64,000 nt of DNA from Hathewaya histolytica (GCF_901482605.1 NZ_LR590481.1:496001-560000); one strand, 5' to 3'; positions 30,801-39,663 are shown, counted from the first letter of the stretch. Notes: generated by a model not told the origin, from the letters alone. A program made the numbers and translations.

Positions 30801-31865
30801 ACATCCAATTACCTTGGTAATAAATGATGTAGATAATGCTACTGAAATACTATCAATGGTTTCAATAGCTAAGAAAATAATGATTACACTAACACCGTAA
30901 GCTGAAAGCTAAGGAGTTGAAGAAGAGATAAGCAATATCTAATATGAATGAAGAAATGATAAGAGATAATAGAGTAATAAGAAATAGTAAAATTATTCAC
31001 TAGAGTAGATAGCTGAAAAATACAGTACATCAATCGAGACAGATACATCAAAAAGCAATGATAGCACATTAGAAAACAGAGATTTTAGAGAATGTGAATA
31101 AGAGTGTCAATAAAACTAAAAAGCTGTACAGAAAGGCTAAATCAACGGATTTTCAATAAAATGGCTGATAACTAATCTAAATTGAATAGATAGTAGATTG
31201 GATAACCTTACAATCTAGGATAACAAGGCATGAAAGTACACTGAATACTGAAAGCGTAGGAAATCCTATACTCAATAATTCCACTTGAAATCGAGGGGAA
31301 TTGATAACATAGTATATGTGGTGGCTAAATTGAATTTCACTCAAAAATAAAAAGAATTGGAAAGATGAAACATATAAATAATGGAACTTGGAACTAGAGA
31401 GTTGGAACTCGGGACTTGGAAGAAGTAATGGGGGGAGCGGGGAATAAGGAACTAAGAAGAAAGGTAAGAATTGAAATAGATTACTAAAAATCTATTTCAA
31501 TAAAAGTAAATAAAGATAAAGAAATTGAAAGAAAAGATAAATTGATAAATAAGAAATAATCAGAATAAATAAGAATTGATAAGAGATAGATAAAGTAAGA
31601 ATAGGTAATAGATAAGTAAATAAAGTAATAATTGAGTATCAAGTAATAAGTGATTAAGTAATAAATAATCAATAGATAATAAAATCATTCAGATGGAATA
31701 GATATCTAAAAAGTACAATACATCAAAAAACAACGATAAGGTAACTAAAAACAGAGATTACAGAAAGTGTGAATAAGAATACCATTCAGATTGAAAAGCT
31801 GTAAATAAAGGCTAAATCAACTGAATTTAAAATAGATGATAAATATATATCATAAATCTGATAAC
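30801..31865 (+). repeat. noncoding linker with direct repeats and a perfect hairpin
   Basis: No gene is supported here. Two diverged direct repeats are visible, about 30998-31172 and 31681-31845. They share ACAGAGATT, GTGAATAAGA, AAAAGCTGTA and GGCTAAATCAAC, and a partial third copy is at 42476-42556. Pieces of the common linker occur at 30893-30915 (CCGTAAGCTGAAAGCTAAGG) and 31270-31300 (AATTCCACTTGAAATCGAG). TTGAAATAGATT at 31471-31482 forms a perfect 12-pair hairpin with AATCTATTTCAA at 31489-31500. From 31501 to 31690 the + strand is nearly free of C. Confidence 0.7.
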
Positions 31866-31906
31866 AGAGTTAATGTTTCTAATCAAGGAAGCATTAACTC
31901 TTTTTC
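31866..31906 (+). terminator. intrinsic terminator upstream of the integrase operon
   Basis: AGAGTTAATG pairs with CATTAACTCT and is followed by TTTT. The same stem reappears at 52911-52952, and in weakened form (GTTAACG...GTTAAC) after three immunity genes. Confidence 0.85.
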
Positions 31907-31924
31907 TATTTCAAGAAGGAGGGA

Positions 31925-32191
31925 TTGAGTATAAATAAATCAGATTTCAATGGAATATATGAAGAGCTAATTGAATTACTAGGCTTAGAAGTAACTATAA
32001 AAATACATGAATATTTCAAAGGTCAACAAGTAAACTTTCCAATGAGATTACATTCTAAATCCTATGTGATTAAAGAACTTCAAGGTAGGTCCGTAAGCGA
32101 TAGCAAAAAACTAGCTAAGAAATTAGGATACACAGATAACAGGACAAGAAAACTATTAAAGAAAATTGAGAGGAGCAATAACAATGAATGA
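31925..32191 (+). CDS. Mor-like transcription regulator (small HTH protein)
   Basis: 88 residues with the Mor/middle-operon-regulator pattern: IYEELIELLGLEVTIKIHEYFKGQQVNFP, then a basic helix-turn-helix end (KKLAKKLGYTDNRTRKLLKKI). Family members bind DNA and activate transcription in phages and mobile elements. The start is TTG 31925 directly behind AAGGAGGG, with close spacing; no better start exists. It overlaps the start of the integrase gene by eight bases, indicating an operon. It is the only apparently intact gene of that operon apart from a very small ORF. Confidence 0.72.
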   Translation: MSINKSDFNGIYEELIELLGLEVTIKIHEYFKGQQVNFPMRLHSKSYVIKELQGRSVSDSKKLAKKLGYTDNRTRKLLKKIERSNNNE

Positions 32192-33066
32192 AATAGTAGA
32201 AAGTTTCAAGGTAAGTCTAATTGAAGATGGTAAAAGTCCTAAAACAATTGAAAGCTACATTGGAGACATAAAAGCATTCATAGAATTTCTAGGAAGTAAA
32301 GGAGCTGATTTCAATAGTACTCTACAACGATTCTACGTAGTAAGCTACAAGAATTTTCTAGTAGATAGTAACTATGAGGTAGCAACAATAAATAAAAAGA
32401 TAAATAGCATTCATGCATTAAATAGATATCTAGTAGAAACTGGTGAGATGAAAGAAATAGTTGTAGAAAATTCTAAAGATAGAGTAAAAATAAAAAATAG
32501 CCTACGGATCGGAGAAACAAGTAGAGGTCTATTCAGATAAGGAGGTTTACAGAATACTCTTCTACATTCAGAACGAGAACAAGGTAAGTAAAAGAAATAA
32601 AGTAATTGCAATGTTACTACTTTACACAGGTGTTAGAGTAAGTGAACTATGTAGTATCAAGATAAAAGATATTGATTTCTTAAACTACTCCATAAAGATA
32701 TATGGTAAGGGTGGAAAGTTTAGAGAAGTACCACTAAAATTCGATTTAGCTGATGTAATAAAGGAATACATTAAAGATAGATATTACAGCTTAAAAGATT
32801 CAGAATATCTAATAATAGGTCAAAGAGGAGCATTGAGAAGAGATGCTATAAATACAATTCTTGAAAGATTAACTAATGAGATAGGAATGGTAAATAAGTT
32901 AAAACCTCATACCTTTAGACATACCTTCTGTACAAGGCTAATAAATAGAGGCGTACCAATTTCAACAGTAAGTAAACTAGCAGGTCATAGCAGTGTAGAT
33001 ACTACTGCAACATTCTACATCAATAGTAGCAGAGAAGAAAAACTAAAAGCAGTAAATCTACTATAG
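32184..33066 (+). pseudogene. tyrosine recombinase/integrase, broken by one frameshift
   Basis: XerC/D-type phage-integrase-family recombinase. The first part (32184-32540) encodes the SAM-like core-binding domain (SLIEDGKSPKTIESYIGDI). The second part, in another frame from about 32490-32527 to 33066, reads VYSDKEVYRILFYIQNENK and then the catalytic domain. Catalytic residues are present: Arg in TGVRVSEL, HTFRH, GHSSVDTT and Tyr in ATFYINSS. The total would be about 294 residues, a normal length. A single-base indel near 32490-32526 separates the parts, so as written no full protein is made. ATG 32184 follows GAGGAGC. Fragments of the same gene occur at 39664 and 48568. Confidence 0.9.
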
Positions 33067-33079
33067 GAGGGATTGAAAA

Positions 33080-33455
33080 ATGATAATAATAAATACATTA
33101 GAGGACATAGAGAAAGCCGAGATAACTCCAAAGGAGTTGAAGAAGGAAATACTACAACATTTTCAAGAAATAGCTGAAAGTGTTGTAGATAAATATTGGA
33201 GAATGTACAACCTAAAGGAAGTTGGAGACATAGTAGTACTTGAAGATGATGATTCAATAGAAGTTCTAAATAAGTACAACCTACTTGATAAGGAATCAGA
33301 GAAGATAACATCAATACCAGAGTTTACAGAAATAATTGAAATAGATAATGAAATCAACATTCATTCTAGGAGATTCCTTCGGGATAACCCTATACCATAA
33401 AATCGGTAAACTAGGCACAGAAAACGAGAATTTTCTGAAAGTATATGAAATATGA
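33080..33455 (+). pseudogene. unknown protein of the integrase operon, frameshifted near its end
   Basis: The frame from ATG 33080 (behind AGGAGGGAT) gives 106 residues of acidic, helical sequence ending at 33400. The last 13 residues look out of place. In the next frame, from about 33358, the sequence reads ILGDSFGITLYHKIGKLG and continues to a stop at 33453-33455, just before the ribosome site of the next small ORF. A one-base indel near 33355-33362 therefore probably truncates a 125-residue protein. No family was recognised. Confidence 0.6.
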
Positions 33456-33469
33456 AAGGAGATGAAAAG

Positions 33470-33613
33470 ATGGAAATAGCCATACTAATTGCAAGAATAA
33501 TACTACTTGTACTAAGTGGAATGTCATCACTTGGAGCAGTTGAAGAAATAGCAAAAGTTAGCGGTGTAGCGTCAGCAACATTGTGGAGGAATCTACCTAA
33601 TAGGTTCAAGTAG
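33470..33613 (+). CDS. 47-residue protein at the end of the integrase operon
   Basis: ATG 33470 follows AAAGGAGATG at good spacing and the frame runs 47 codons. The N-terminal half is hydrophobic (IAILIARIILLVLSGM) and the second half is EEIAKVSGVASATLWRNLP, which could be a short helix-turn-helix. It directly follows the frameshifted 33080 gene. Function unknown. Confidence 0.55.
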   Translation: MEIAILIARIILLVLSGMSSLGAVEEIAKVSGVASATLWRNLPNRFK

Positions 33614-33620
33614 GGCGGAA

Positions 33621-33845
33621 GTGGACTGATGTTGGGCGGATTGTGGGAAGATAAAACCTAGATAAATCAATAGGTTGGGTATGTGGACACATTCATTCAA
33701 TAAAAATAGACTGAAAAATAACTAAATAATAAGTGAAATATAAAAGAAAATTCTATAAGTAAAGCACCCACTAGCCCAAGTCTAGCGAAATCAATGGTTT
33801 CAACAGAAATAGCTACGCGCCGATTCAGTCCACAATGTACCCAAC
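33621..33845 (+). repeat. inverted repeats with alternative partners after the integrase operon
   Basis: GTCCACAATGTACCCAAC (33828-33845) is complementary to GTTGGGTATGTGGAC (33673-33687), with a three-base bulge. Its left part, TCAGTCCAC (33824-33832), is also complementary to GTGGACTGA (33621-33629). The two pairings are mutually exclusive. The position directly behind an integrase operon suits recombination-site arms or a folded RNA. Confidence 0.55.
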
Positions 33846-33850
33846 ATAAA

Positions 33851-33906
33851 AAGAAAATATCGTTGTCACCGTAATGTCGTCATGTCAATAATGACGATAT
33901 TTTCAG
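33851..33906 (+). repeat. conserved hairpin element, copy 1
   Basis: GAAAATATCGT (33853-33863) pairs perfectly with ACGATATTTTC (33894-33904) around a 30-base loop containing GTAATGTCGTCATG. Related hairpins at 45273-45323 and, degraded, at 42019-42070 keep the outer stem with changed bases on both sides. A truncated copy at 48077-48090 runs into an immunity gene. It may act as a terminator or a folded recombination site. Confidence 0.6.
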
Positions 33907-34057
33907 TTGAAATGGAGTAACTGGAAATTAAAAAAAGAGACTATGGAGAGTAAAAAGAAAAATAAAATATAAATAGGAGGTAGAAAGGGTAAGAAAGAGA
34001 AAATAGAAGATGTCAAAAATGAAATTAATAAAAAGTGTTAAAGTGAAAACTTTTTAG

Positions 34058-34113
34058 CCTAGGAAGTCCTTAACTGGAAATTGTAAAACTAGGACAAGGC
34101 AAGGAAGTCTAGG
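34058..34113 (+). ncRNA. candidate structured RNA upstream of the IS110 transposase
   Basis: Nested complementarity: CCTAG (34058-34062) with CTAGG (34109-34113), and GTCCT (34066-34070) with AGGAC (34091-34095). IS110-group elements are known to encode a guide (bridge) RNA in the noncoding DNA left of the recombinase gene, so a folded RNA is expected in this place. Only the complementarity is seen here; assignment to a bridge RNA is inference. The rest of 34114-34402 shows no gene. Confidence 0.25.
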
Positions 34114-34402
34114 AACATTGTAAACATAGATAAAATCAGAGCTCAAGTATAATCAAGGTTCTGAAATATCAGATATAATGAACCTAAAATAAATAGTAAC
34201 TAATGCGGTAGTGGGATATCTCAAAGTAGAAGATTCAAGAATGATTTCATTGAAAACTACAATGTCATTACATCTAGCAGAACAAGAACGGATTGGATTT
34301 CGCCCCTATGCACAATAATTCTCTAAGAAGAATTGATTGAATGCTTTTCAAACTGAGGTTGCCTGCGTTCCTGCATAGAATAATGAATAGGAGTGAGTAG
34401 AT

Positions 34403-35631
34403 ATGCATAAAAAGCAAAACCATATATATGTTGGATTAGACCTACATAAAGATACCCATACCTCTGTAATAATTGATTGCTGGGATGAGAAGATAGATTC
34501 AATAACAATTGAGAATAAGCCTTCTGATTTCGCACGACTAATGAATAAAGTAAAGAAGATATCAGGTAAGCTAACACCAGTATATGGACTTGAAGATGTT
34601 CATGGCTACGGTAGAAGTCTAGCAGTGGTTCTAATTGAAAGAGGAATGATAGTAAAGGAAGTAAACTCCGCACTTTCCTTCATGGAAAGGATGAGTTACC
34701 CAACTACTAAAAAGAGTGATGATTGGGACGCTAATTGCATTGCGTCAGTTCTTCTAAGAAAACTAGATACACTGCCAGAGTCTAATCCACAAGACTTGTA
34801 CTGGACTATAAAAATGATGGTGAATAGAAGAGATTCAATAGTAAAAGCAGTAACAACTCTAACTAATCAACTTCATGAAAACCTAAACTATAATTACCCA
34901 AGCTATAAGAAATTTTTTTCTGATGTGAATAGTAAAACTGCATTAGCATTCTACGAGAAGTACCCATCACCGAACACCTGAAAGGTGTAACTGATGAAGA
35001 ACTAGCAGAGTTTCTAAGGAAACCTAGTCATAATAGTTGCTCCACAAGAAAGGCTAAAGAGATACTAGATATTGTAGAAAGTGATGGAGATACAACAAGA
35101 GAATACCAGGAGTTTAGAGATTTCATCATTCAAAGCATTGTAAGAGACATTGCATTCAAGAGTGAAGAAATCAAGAAAGTTGAGGTAGAAATGAAAAAGC
35201 TACTAAAACTACTAGACTTGAAGCTAGAAACAATTCCAGGAATAGATACTGTAACTGCAATAGCACTAGTTGCTCACATAGGAGATATAAAAAGATTCCG
35301 AAACACTGATAAGCTAGCTAAATTTTCTGGAATAGCACCAGTAAACTTCAGTTCAGCAGGTAAAGGAAAAGATAAGAAGAGTAAACAGGGTAATAGAGAA
35401 CTTTACGGAGTGTTCTACTTCCTAGCAGTGCAACAGATACAAGTCTCTAAGAAAGGAACTCCTAGAAATCCAGTTTTCCTAGAATACTACAAGAGAAAAG
35501 TTTTAGAAGGTAAAACTAAAATACAAGCATTAGTGTGTGTAATGAGAAGGCTTAATAACATTATCTATGGAATGATGAAGAATAAAACTGAATATGTAAT
35601 GCCTACTGCAGAAATAAAAGAAGTAGCATGA
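34403..35631 (+). pseudogene. IS110-family DEDD transposase, broken by one frameshift
   Basis: The first part (34403-34981) carries the RuvC-like DEDD domain (VGLDLHKDTHTSVI, GLEDVHGYGRSL, KSDDWDANCIA). The second part, in another frame, is open from about 34972 through 35631 and contains the transposase-20 domain (LETIPGIDTVTAIALVAHIG, FSGIAPVNFSSAGKGKDKKSKQGN). Translating across the junction gives YPSP then EHLKGVTDEELAEFL, so one indel near 34970 is enough to explain the break. No second copy of the transposase was seen in the window. Confidence 0.9.
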
Positions 35632-35724
35632 TAAAATAATATTAACATATTAAGGAAAACTAAGGCTAAAAAAGTAACTACATAACAGAAAAAATGATAA
35701 GTAGTTAGAAGTGGTCTTAAAACT

Positions 35725-35758
35725 GTGGTAAGGATTGAAAGAACTCAATCCTTACCAC
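35725..35758 (+). other. perfect 14-pair hairpin at the right side of the IS110 element
   Basis: GTGGTAAGGATTGA (35725-35738) is exactly complementary to TCAATCCTTACCAC (35745-35758) across AAGAAC. It is followed by TAAAAAT rather than a T-run. It lies between the transposase and the toxin fragment, so it may mark the element end or act as a weak terminator. Confidence 0.65.
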
Positions 35759-35818
35759 TAAAAATATAAAGACAGACTCTGCCTCAAGGGGATAGGTAAA
35801 GCTAAAACTACCATAAGA

Positions 35819-36634
35819 TTGCTTGATGAAGTGGCAGATGTTAATTTCTTAAATATAAGCAATAAATATAAAAATAAACTGCCACAATGGGCTATAGGAA
35901 AAGGTAATTTTGGATGTGCTCAAGTAACTATAGAGGATATAACTAAAAATGAATATTTTGCACATAGTGCAATACAGGCAGAGATAGAGAGTGTTAAAGG
36001 AACTTGGATTTCAATAAAACTAGATTCAACTTTATTAAAGGCAATCAAAGTTGATGGAAACAATGTAGTAGGTGGAGCTGGAGCGTGGTTAAGAGATGTT
36101 GATACTGAATTTAAAATACTTTCAGAAATACAAAATCAATTGGGAACCAAGTATAATACAGTAGATAAAATTAAATTCTTTACTGAATTAGAATGTTGCC
36201 CAAGTTGTTTAGATGTAATAAAACAATTTTTTAAATTATATCCTAACATAGATATTGAAATAATATATAAGATAAAAAAAATAGAAAGAAGGTTATATTT
36301 GATGAACAAATACAATTTTTATGAAAGCAAGTTTAGAACTTTGGAATCTTTTTATATGTGGGTAGAACAAGGAAGTACTTATGATGTTGCAGCATCACAA
36401 TGTATGTATTATGATCAACCACAGAATGAGCTTGATGAAATAGTGATGTCTATAACAATTGGTACTAGATTTGCTAGATGTGGAAAAGCATTAGGTGATG
36501 ATTTTAAACAAGTTTTGAAAAAGAAAATTGAAAGTTTTAATATGTTAGACTTATCAAAGTATAATTTAAACGAGGAGGAGTTAAAAGTTTTTAAGGAAGA
36601 AATAAGTGAAGTGTCTGGATATATTTCAAATTAG
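35819..36634 (+). CDS. orphan nucleic-acid deaminase toxin fused in frame to its immunity protein
   Basis: Residues 1-150 match the BURPS668_1122-type toxin deaminase: NFGCAQVT, an acidic VDTEFKIL with catalytic Glu97, and FTELECCPSCLDVIKQF with zinc Cys127 and Cys130. From Met162 the protein changes to an immunity-like sequence (MNKYNFYESKFRTLESFYMWVEQG). ATG 36302 has its own ribosome site (AGAAAGAAGG). The two are joined across ATAAAAAAAATAG at 36272-36284; removing one A from the eight-A run would give a TAG stop after YKIKK. The frame is open from 35762, immediately after the IS110 element, and no proper start exists (TTG 35819 is nominal). It is an orphan toxin end without secretion parts. 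Confidence 0.8.
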   Translation: MLDEVADVNFLNISNKYKNKLPQWAIGKGNFGCAQVTIEDITKNEYFAHSAIQAEIESVKGTWISIKLDSTLLKAIKVDGNNVVGGAGAWLRDVDTEFKILSEIQNQLGTKYNTVDKIKFFTELECCPSCLDVIKQFFKLYPNIDIEIIYKIKKIERRLYLMNKYNFYESKFRTLESFYMWVEQGSTYDVAASQCMYYDQPQNELDEIVMSITIGTRFARCGKALGDDFKQVLKKKIESFNMLDLSKYNLNEEELKVFKEEISEVSGYISN

Positions 36635-36761
36635 ATACATTTAAATGTAAAACTAACTACAAAAATAATTATATATTAGTATTAAATTTAACTTTTTGTA
36701 ATTTAGTATATGAATAGCAATTAACTTTACTACATAATATTAATAATGCAGTCAAATATGA

Positions 36762-36797
36762 TGAGTCAATTGAAATAGATTGGCTCATTATTTTTTA
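36762..36797 (+). terminator. module-end terminator, copy 2
   Basis: TGAGTCAAT/ATTGGCTCA stem with the TGAAATAG loop and TTATTTTTTA, nearly identical to 30765-30800 and 39235-39270. Confidence 0.85.
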
Positions 36798-36799
36798 TA

Positions 36800-36943
36800 C
36801 AAAATCAGGTTGATAGTAAGGCATAAATAAAAATCTAAACAGTAGATATAATACAAATAGCAGTAAGTAAAACAAGGCTTATGAAAATGACGTAAGCTGA
36901 AGGCTAAGTAAATATTGGCTCTATTAATTCAACTTGAAATCTA
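36800..36943 (+). repeat. inter-module linker, copy A
   Basis: This stretch is mostly identical to 39270-39414. Shared blocks include AATCAGGTTGATA, AAGGCATA, AGTAGATATAATACAAATAG, AGTAAAACAAGGCTTAT, GTAAGCTGAA and GCTCTATTAATTCAACTTG. GCTTA and TAAGC within it pair as a small hairpin. In this copy the pre-toxin segment starts directly after the linker. Confidence 0.75.
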
Positions 36944-36949
36944 TGAGTA

Positions 36950-37409
36950 GAAATAACAATAGAGGACTTAAAAAACTTTATACGTAGTGTTATCATAGGT
37001 GTTGAGAATAATTTATTTTTAGGGACAGTAAGAGGTACTGCGAAATTGATGGGCTTGCAAATGATCTTTTACCAGAATATAATTATTCACTCATATTATC
37101 TAAGACTATGGTTGATACTTTATTTATAGCATATTTTAAGTCTAAAGTTACGGATAAATTTGTACATTCAGGTATTTGCTTAGGCATAGCAATAGCAGAG
37201 GCCACTATTAGTACGCTAATGGTAGTGGTCGCAGAAGCAGGATCTATAACATTCTCAACAACTTTTAAGTGAAGATACGGAAAAGCTTATAAATGCTAAG
37301 AGGAATGAAGGTGTGGGTAAGAGTATATATATTAAAAATTCAGTATTAGAAAATATACGCATTAGAAGTGAATTACCCATAGAAGATTTATTTAGGGCGT
37401 TGGAATAGC
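36950..37409 (+). pseudogene. pre-toxin segment with internally deleted toxin end
   Basis: Homologous to residues about 2005-2152 of the giant toxin: GAGGACTTAAAAAACTTTAT opens it, and TAAGAGGAATGAAGG (37297-37311) marks the pre-toxin/toxin junction. It is broken by frameshifts. After the junction it reads KNSVLENIRIRSELPIEDLFRALE and stops. The DNA before and after this short end matches the two sides of the longer module at 46920-47204, so about 220 bases of toxin sequence have been deleted. The SUKH gene follows. Confidence 0.75.
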
Positions 37410-37531
37410 AGGAAAGTAAAATGCAATTTTTAAGAAATGAGGTGATTAAAATTTATGCTATTTAAAAGTTTTAACAATATGGAAAATTTAAGGAGTCAGG
37501 GATAATAATTTTAAAAATGATAGGAGATGAA

Positions 37532-38011
37532 ATGGTGGGTTATAAAGATTACGAGAAGGCAGTAAATTTAATTGAAGATAATGAAGAATTAAAAGATGAT
37601 ATAGGAGGATGTTCATATAAGTTAATCGAAATGGCAGAGAAAAGGTTAAATATGAAATTTCCTAAGAGCTATACAGATTTCTTACTTAAGTTTGGAGCTT
37701 TAAGTTTTGGTTCAGAAGAGATATATGGCATTGTTAGAGAAGATTTTGATAATTCTAGGGTTCCAGATGCAATATGGTATACGCTTGTAGAGAGAAGAGA
37801 CGCTCAAATTCCATATTGGTTACTATCTATTTATGATACAGGAAGTGAAGAACTAATTTGTTTAAACTTTAATAACATAAATAAAGAAGGTGAACCAACG
37901 GTTGTGTCCTTTGTTCCAGGAATAGATAGAGAATATCAGATATATGAAGAGATTTCCAAAGATTTTGGTGAATTTTTATTAAGTAGAATTAAAATGGAGC
38001 TAGATATTTAA
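37532..38011 (+). CDS. SMI1/KNR4 (SUKH) family immunity protein
   Basis: 159 residues with the SUKH-1 pattern. EMAEKRLNMKFPKSYTDFLLKFG is the hallmark helix-turn at the start of the fold, followed by SEEIYGI and SIYDTGSEELICLNF. SUKH proteins are the most widespread immunity proteins against nuclease toxins of polymorphic systems. AGGAG at 37520-37525 supports ATG 37532 over the in-frame ATG 37517. It follows a toxin remnant of a different module type, so its true toxin is probably lost. Confidence 0.88.
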   Translation: MVGYKDYEKAVNLIEDNEELKDDIGGCSYKLIEMAEKRLNMKFPKSYTDFLLKFGALSFGSEEIYGIVREDFDNSRVPDAIWYTLVERRDAQIPYWLLSIYDTGSEELICLNFNNINKEGEPTVVSFVPGIDREYQIYEEISKDFGEFLLSRIKMELDI

Positions 38012-38109
38012 AATATATTGAGATGTAATAAAATACGATAAATATTTAATTAGATTTAAATAAAGATAGGTACATAAAATCCAGTGTATCATTAATTTGA
38101 TATGCTAGA

Positions 38110-38259
38110 TTTATTTTTTAGGAAAGCGAGTTTATAATAAGATTTTAACAGATACAGTGTTTATTAAATTTTTTAACGCTATAGATGAAAAAGGATTTTC
38201 AAATACAAATCTATATTTAGTGGCAGCGGTGGTGTCATTAGGAACCAGTACAACTTTAG
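38110..38259 (+). pseudogene. diverged pre-toxin segment upstream of the Tox28 domain
   Basis: Reading across frames gives NKILTDTVFIKFF, then TNLYLVAAVVSLGTSTTLV, equivalent to the hydrophobic part of the pre-toxin region in the giant toxin. A frameshift just before 38260 separates it from the toxin frame, so no continuous product is made. Confidence 0.6.
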
Positions 38260-38706
38260 TTGTTAGCAATGCTAGTAGCAGTAACAGTAGCTATACATTC
38301 TAATAAACTCTTAAATAAAGATAGAGAAAAACTTAGTAAGAGTAAGAGGAATAAGGGTGTTACACAAACACCAGAATTAACAAGAACACAAAGTAAATAT
38401 ATTGAGAGAATGAATAATGTAATAAATGACCATCTTAAGGAATCAGATTTTTCTGGGGCTTTAAGAGATTTAGAAGGAAATCCAGTTTTAAGACCAGACG
38501 GAAGTGCATTTAATCATAAGAAAGAAGTAGAGGATGCATACGTAGGTCTGAAAAAGATAACAAAAGGACTTGGGAATTCTCTGAAAAATCCTAATTTATC
38601 AGGTGCAACAAGAAAAATTATACAAGAGAATGTAGATAAAGGTAATTACTATTTAAATAGAATAGAAGAACTATTTAAGGTATATGGAGGGATAAACATT
38701 GAGTAA
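38260..38706 (+). CDS. orphan polymorphic toxin type 28 domain
   Basis: A 148-residue toxin end. The first 35 residues are the tail of a pre-toxin segment (VAVTVAIHSNKLLNKD, junction SKRNKGV). The rest matches the type 28 toxin domain: HLKESDFSGALRDLEGNPV followed by HKKEVEDAYVGLKK. TTG 38260 is nominal; upstream pre-toxin sequence is in another frame, so the domain cannot be secreted as it stands. Type 28 domains are predicted RNases; that comes from published classification, not from this sequence. The immunity gene overlaps its last eight bases. Confidence 0.8.
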   Translation: MLAMLVAVTVAIHSNKLLNKDREKLSKSKRNKGVTQTPELTRTQSKYIERMNNVINDHLKESDFSGALRDLEGNPVLRPDGSAFNHKKEVEDAYVGLKKITKGLGNSLKNPNLSGATRKIIQENVDKGNYYLNRIEELFKVYGGINIE

Positions 38707-39109
38707 TGATGAAAAAATAATATCAGATATTTATGGAATCTCTATAGAGGTTGCAAAGAATATATGTCCCACAGAAGAATGGTATATAAATTTATTGAAG
38801 AAGAAACCAGAAGATATAAATATGTGTGAAATAACTAAGATGTTAATTCATAATACTTTTCTAGAAACAGCTATTGAAATGGCTATAAAAATATTAGAAG
38901 ATGATTATATGGCTGGAGAATTTTATGATGGACATTTATTAAAATTACTTTCTAATGTAGAGTTAGGTAAATATAATAGTCAAGTAGATAATTTAAGAAC
39001 AACCATGAATAAAATAAAAAAAATAGTTAAAGAAGACGATTGGGATACTGAAGAAGACTATAACGAATATGTAAATAATTTAAACAAGAGTTTAGAGCTA
39101 TTAAAATAA
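38699..39109 (+). CDS. CdiI_2-type immunity protein, partner of the Tox28 domain
   Basis: 136 residues, all helical in appearance. EEWYINLLKKKPEDINMCEITKMLI and AIEMAIKILEDDYMAGEFYDGHLLKLL match the CdiI_2 contact-dependent-inhibition immunity family as I recall it. The start is TTG 38699 behind GGAGGGATAA, overlapping the toxin stop (TTGAGTAA), which implies coupled translation. A module-end terminator follows at 39235. Confidence 0.78.
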   Translation: MSNDEKIISDIYGISIEVAKNICPTEEWYINLLKKKPEDINMCEITKMLIHNTFLETAIEMAIKILEDDYMAGEFYDGHLLKLLSNVELGKYNSQVDNLRTTMNKIKKIVKEDDWDTEEDYNEYVNNLNKSLELLK

Positions 39110-39234
39110 ATTAGCTACAAAATCATGCTATAAAAAACTGCAAATAAACTAATAACTGCTAAGCTATAGGAAAATAAATAGAAGTTATAGAAAAAGTAAC
39201 TGCATAATCTAAATAATGCACTGAAATAGGATGA

Positions 39235-39270
39235 TGAGTCAATTGAAATAGATTGGCTCATTATTTTTTA
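39235..39270 (+). terminator. module-end terminator, copy 3
   Basis: TGAGTCAAT/ATTGGCTCA stem with TGAAATAG loop followed by TTATTTTTTA. Confidence 0.85.
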
Positions 39271-39414
39271 CAAAAAATCAGGTTGATAATAAGGCATAGA
39301 TAAAAATCTAAATAGTAGATATAATACAAATAGGAGCAAGTAAAACAAGGCTTATACAAACGCCGTAAGCTGAAAGTTAAGGAAAAATTAGCTCTATTAA
39401 TTCAACTTGAAATC
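39270..39414 (+). repeat. inter-module linker, copy B
   Basis: Second near-full copy of the linker at 36800-36943. Partial copies of its right part (TAAGCTGAAAG...AATTCCACTTGAAAT) are at 30893-31300 in pieces, 45040-45105 and 46247-46310. Confidence 0.75.
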
Positions 39415-39663
39415 AAGGAGTAAAACAACAATTAATATGTAATAGATAAAAGACAGAAAAGGAAACACACTACTCATATGCATTCGTAGGTGTAACTTCG
39501 ACTAGCTAGATATAAAATTTAGAGTCTCACTTAAAAATAAAAAGAATTGAAAATATAAAACATACAAGTAATGGAACTTGGATTAGGAAATAGGAACAAG
39601 GGGAGGGGGCACAAGGACTTAAAAGAATTGAAATATATAAATAAAAACCTATTTGAATAATAA

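Larger units (their letters stand above)
33914..35761 (+). mobile_element. IS110-family insertion sequence (limits uncertain)
   Basis: The segment lies between the conserved hairpin at 33906 and the start of the deaminase toxin frame at 35762. It contains a single broken IS110 transposase gene with about 490 bases of noncoding sequence on its left and 120 on its right. IS110 elements have no long terminal inverted repeats, so the ends cannot be fixed by eye. Confidence 0.4.

Noticed and set aside
31484-31672. 62-codon minus-strand ORF with a hydrophobic, Tyr/Ile-rich product
   Set aside because: It is the translation of low-complexity A/G/T DNA, with no ribosome site and no conserved pattern.
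33614-34402. Group II intron or other ribozyme in the noncoding block before the transposase
   Set aside because: No reverse transcriptase frame and no recognisable domain V sequence; the block is better explained by integrase-side repeats plus the IS110 left end.
34323-34673. 116-codon minus-strand ORF
   Set aside because: It lies opposite the well-supported IS110 transposase and shows no family features; a shadow frame.
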